Origin: Blastocatellia bacterium | Lineage (GTDB): Bacteria; Acidobacteriota; Blastocatellia; Chloracidobacteriales; Chloracidobacteriaceae | Direction: 5' to 3' | DNA length: 64,000 nucleotides | Assembly (NCBI GenBank): GCA_019695185.1 | Contig: JAIBAN010000002.1 | Span: forward strand, 186,001-250,000 | Shown here: one piece after another, positions 62,563-64,000 of the stretch | How positions within the stretch are numbered: the first letter of the stretch is position 1 | Layout: the number at the start of each line of letters is the position of its first letter | Made by a program: the position numbers and the translations under genes | The notes under the pieces: model-generated | Seen by the model: the letters and a program-made list of their open reading frames with translations, nothing else | Databases searched by the model: none | What the model was told of the DNA's origin: nothing

Positions 62563-63660
62563 ATGACAACCCAATCTGCCACTACCTCTTCCCCTCTTCC
62601 CGGCACCAGCCGGAAAGCCTATGGAGCTTCATCCGCCGATGCGCAACTGGCTCCTTTGACCATTCCCCGCCGTGCCCCGCTGGCCCAGGATGTGGTGATT
62701 GACATTCTGTTTTGCGGCGTCTGTCATTCCGATTTGCACCAGGCCCGGAATGAATGGCACAACACGGTATACCCTTGCGTTCCGGGTCATGAAATTGTCG
62801 GACGGGTGACACAGGTCGGCAGCGCCGTCACCAGATTCGAAGTGGGCGATTTTGCTGCCGTTGGTTGTCTGGTTGATTCCTGCCGGTCCTGCCCTTCGTG
62901 CCGGAAAGGGCTGGAACAATTCTGCGAGCAGCACCCCACCTTTACCTATAACTCGGAAGACCGGCATTTGGGCGCTGTCACCTATGGCGGATATTCAGAG
63001 CAAATTGTGGTGGATGAAGCATTTACCCTCAAAGTACCGGCAGGTCTGGACCTGGCCGCCACCGCTCCGCTGCTCTGCGCCGGCATCACCACCTATTCTC
63101 CCTTGCGCCACTGGAATGTTGGTCCCGGCCAGAAAGTCGGCATTGTTGGCCTGGGCGGTCTGGGCCACATGGGCGTCAAGTTTGCCAAAGCTCTGGGAGC
63201 CCATGTCGTGGTTTTCACCACCTCTCCCGGCAAAATCCAGGATGCCCTAAGACTGGGTGCCCACGAAGTCGTGGTTTCCACCAATCAGGAGGAAATGAAA
63301 AATCACGCCACCAGTTTTAACTTTATTCTGGATACGGTTTCAGCCCAGCATGACCTGGGAGCCTTCCTTCAATTGCTCAAAGTGGACGGCACTTTGACCA
63401 TTGTGGGAGCCCCGGAACATCCGCTCCCGCTCCCGATTTTCAACCTTCTGATACCCCGCCGGAACATCGCCGGTTCGCTCATCGGAGGCATTCAGGAAAC
63501 CCAGGAAATGCTTGATTTCTGCGCCGCCCACAACATTGTCTGCGACATTGAACTGATACCGATGTCCGGCATCAACCAAGCCTATGAACGGCTGCTCAAA
63601 AACGATGTGAAGTACCGCTTTGTGATTGACATGGCGTCTTTGCAGGCGGAAGTGGGCTAG
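62563..63660 (+). CDS. zinc-dependent NAD(P)-alcohol dehydrogenase (YahK/CAD-type aldehyde reductase)
   Basis: 365 residues. ATG at 62563 with AAGGAG upstream. Catalytic zinc ligands: Cys54/His55 in FCGVCHSDLH and His76-Glu77 in PGHEIVG. The structural zinc cysteines are Cys107, Cys110, Cys113 and Cys121. A Rossmann GLGGLGHMGV motif follows. The sequence order fits the cinnamyl alcohol dehydrogenase/YahK group, NADPH-dependent reductases of aliphatic or aromatic aldehydes. It is divergent from a YqhC-like regulator, so aldehyde detoxification under that regulator is the best guess. Confidence 0.95.
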   Translation: MTTQSATTSSPLPGTSRKAYGASSADAQLAPLTIPRRAPLAQDVVIDILFCGVCHSDLHQARNEWHNTVYPCVPGHEIVGRVTQVGSAVTRFEVGDFAAVGCLVDSCRSCPSCRKGLEQFCEQHPTFTYNSEDRHLGAVTYGGYSEQIVVDEAFTLKVPAGLDLAATAPLLCAGITTYSPLRHWNVGPGQKVGIVGLGGLGHMGVKFAKALGAHVVVFTTSPGKIQDALRLGAHEVVVSTNQEEMKNHATSFNFILDTVSAQHDLGAFLQLLKVDGTLTIVGAPEHPLPLPIFNLLIPRRNIAGSLIGGIQETQEMLDFCAAHNIVCDIELIPMSGINQAYERLLKNDVKYRFVIDMASLQAEVG

Positions 63661-63680
63661 TTTGTCTTTCATCGTTTCTT

Positions 63681-63830
63681 AACCAGCAATCCTCGATTGG
63701 GAAAAAAGTGGCGCGATTTGTTTCATCGCGCTCTTAACCCGTCTTTTTCACTCAATTTGGAGAACCAAAAATTTCTTTCCGAGCGCGATGAAATAAATCG
63801 CGCCACTATCCAAACCGAGAATTGCGGGTT
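63681..63830. repeat. long near-palindrome, GGCGCGATTTGTTTCATCGCG type
   Basis: The core arms GTGGCGCGATTTGTTTCATC and following (63708-63733) and the inverse at 63781-63806 pair over 26 bp with one mismatch. Flanking sequences (AACCAGCAATCCTCGATTGG and its partner CCAAACCGAGAATTGCGGG) extend the palindrome to about 150 bp. Same family as 56900. Confidence 0.85.
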
Positions 63831-63837
63831 CAAAAAA

Positions 63838-64000
63838 TTAACGCATTCCCTCTTTGACTGCCTGCCGGTTAAGGTCTGGAGCCAATTCTTCCATTGGTGC
63901 CTGACACGCAGCAGGAAACTCAATTTCAATCGTGGTACCACAACCGATGCCCTGGGAAACTGCCCGGATGTGACCGCCGTGGGCTTCCGTATAGCTTTTG
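63838..64000 (-). CDS. C-terminus of a sensor histidine kinase (truncated by window edge)
   Basis: The final 53 codons of a HATPase_c domain, reading KSYTEAHGGHIRAVSQGIG then CGTTIEIEFP, followed by a short tail ending EGMR-stop at 63838. The match to 'KSYVEMHGGRIWAES' of the two other kinases shows the family, but it lacks the ADTSTHTSG segment in the visible part. The 5' part lies outside the window. Confidence 0.85.
   Translation of the reverse strand, partial: KSYTEAHGGHIRAVSQGIGCGTTIEIEFPAACQAPMEELAPDLNRQAVKEGMR

Overview
The window looks like chromosomal DNA of a Gram-negative, probably soil-type bacterium, most plausibly an Acidobacteriota (Blastocatellia-like) lineage. This taxonomic call is inference. 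It rests on moderate GC, lipid A/Kdo genes (lpxK, waaA), a BamD-like lipoprotein, a Zn-cysteine-free HemB, giant two-component 'propeller' sensor kinases, a PEGA/TPR-style Ser/Thr kinase and very repeat-rich intergenic DNA. No rRNA, tRNA, phage, IS transposase or CRISPR array was recognised.

Layout. 1-2.3 kb: 3' part of pdxA (minus) and hrcA. 2.5-10.3 kb: one giant secreted beta-helix/Ig-like surface protein. 10.8-13.3 kb: two tandem paralogous M43 zinc metalloproteases, each behind a textbook sigma-54 promoter with an identical upstream palindrome at identical spacing. 13.4-23.1 kb (mostly minus): crotonase-fold protein, HU with a histone-H1-like tail (plus), HtrA, a receiver-kinase hybrid, a PAS/GAF kinase, a CDF metal transporter and two unknown genes. 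23.3 kb: SRP RNA. 23.6-27.7 kb: hemB, a small secreted protein, a DJ-1/PfpI protein and a membrane ankyrin protein. 27.8-35.2 kb: a compact plus-strand cluster SGNH-MBOAT-SGNH-ACP-KASIII-class D beta-lactamase-Tat/cupin protein, read here as a possible dedicated envelope O-acylation system. 35.2-44.1 kb: an active/inactive M16 peptidase pair, an AT-rich orphan with a Cys-rich tail, a Ser/Thr kinase-TPR protein with a BamD-like partner, and mtnP. 44.2-52.5 kb: a proline-rich DUF4190-type protein, then a plus-strand run efp-waaA-lpxK-DUF1003-SnoaL-racemase. 52.6-64 kb: two giant propeller sensor kinases, a YjbQ protein, a divergent AraC regulator/alcohol dehydrogenase pair, and the end of a third kinase.

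The strongest unexplained signal is a family of hairpin elements in which an array of a short unit (7-mer or 9-mer) is followed 50-110 bp later by the same array in reverse complement. Different loci carry different units. The elements fill gene-gene junctions almost exactly, supply stop codons and C-termini to several proteins (the shared ending LRTED), form the N-terminus of an M16 protein, and one lies in frame inside a sensor-kinase propeller loop. A second set of GC-rich long palindromes (CGCCTGAAGGCG, GCGCGATTTGTTT and GGCGACTTGTCGCC types) occupies other junctions.
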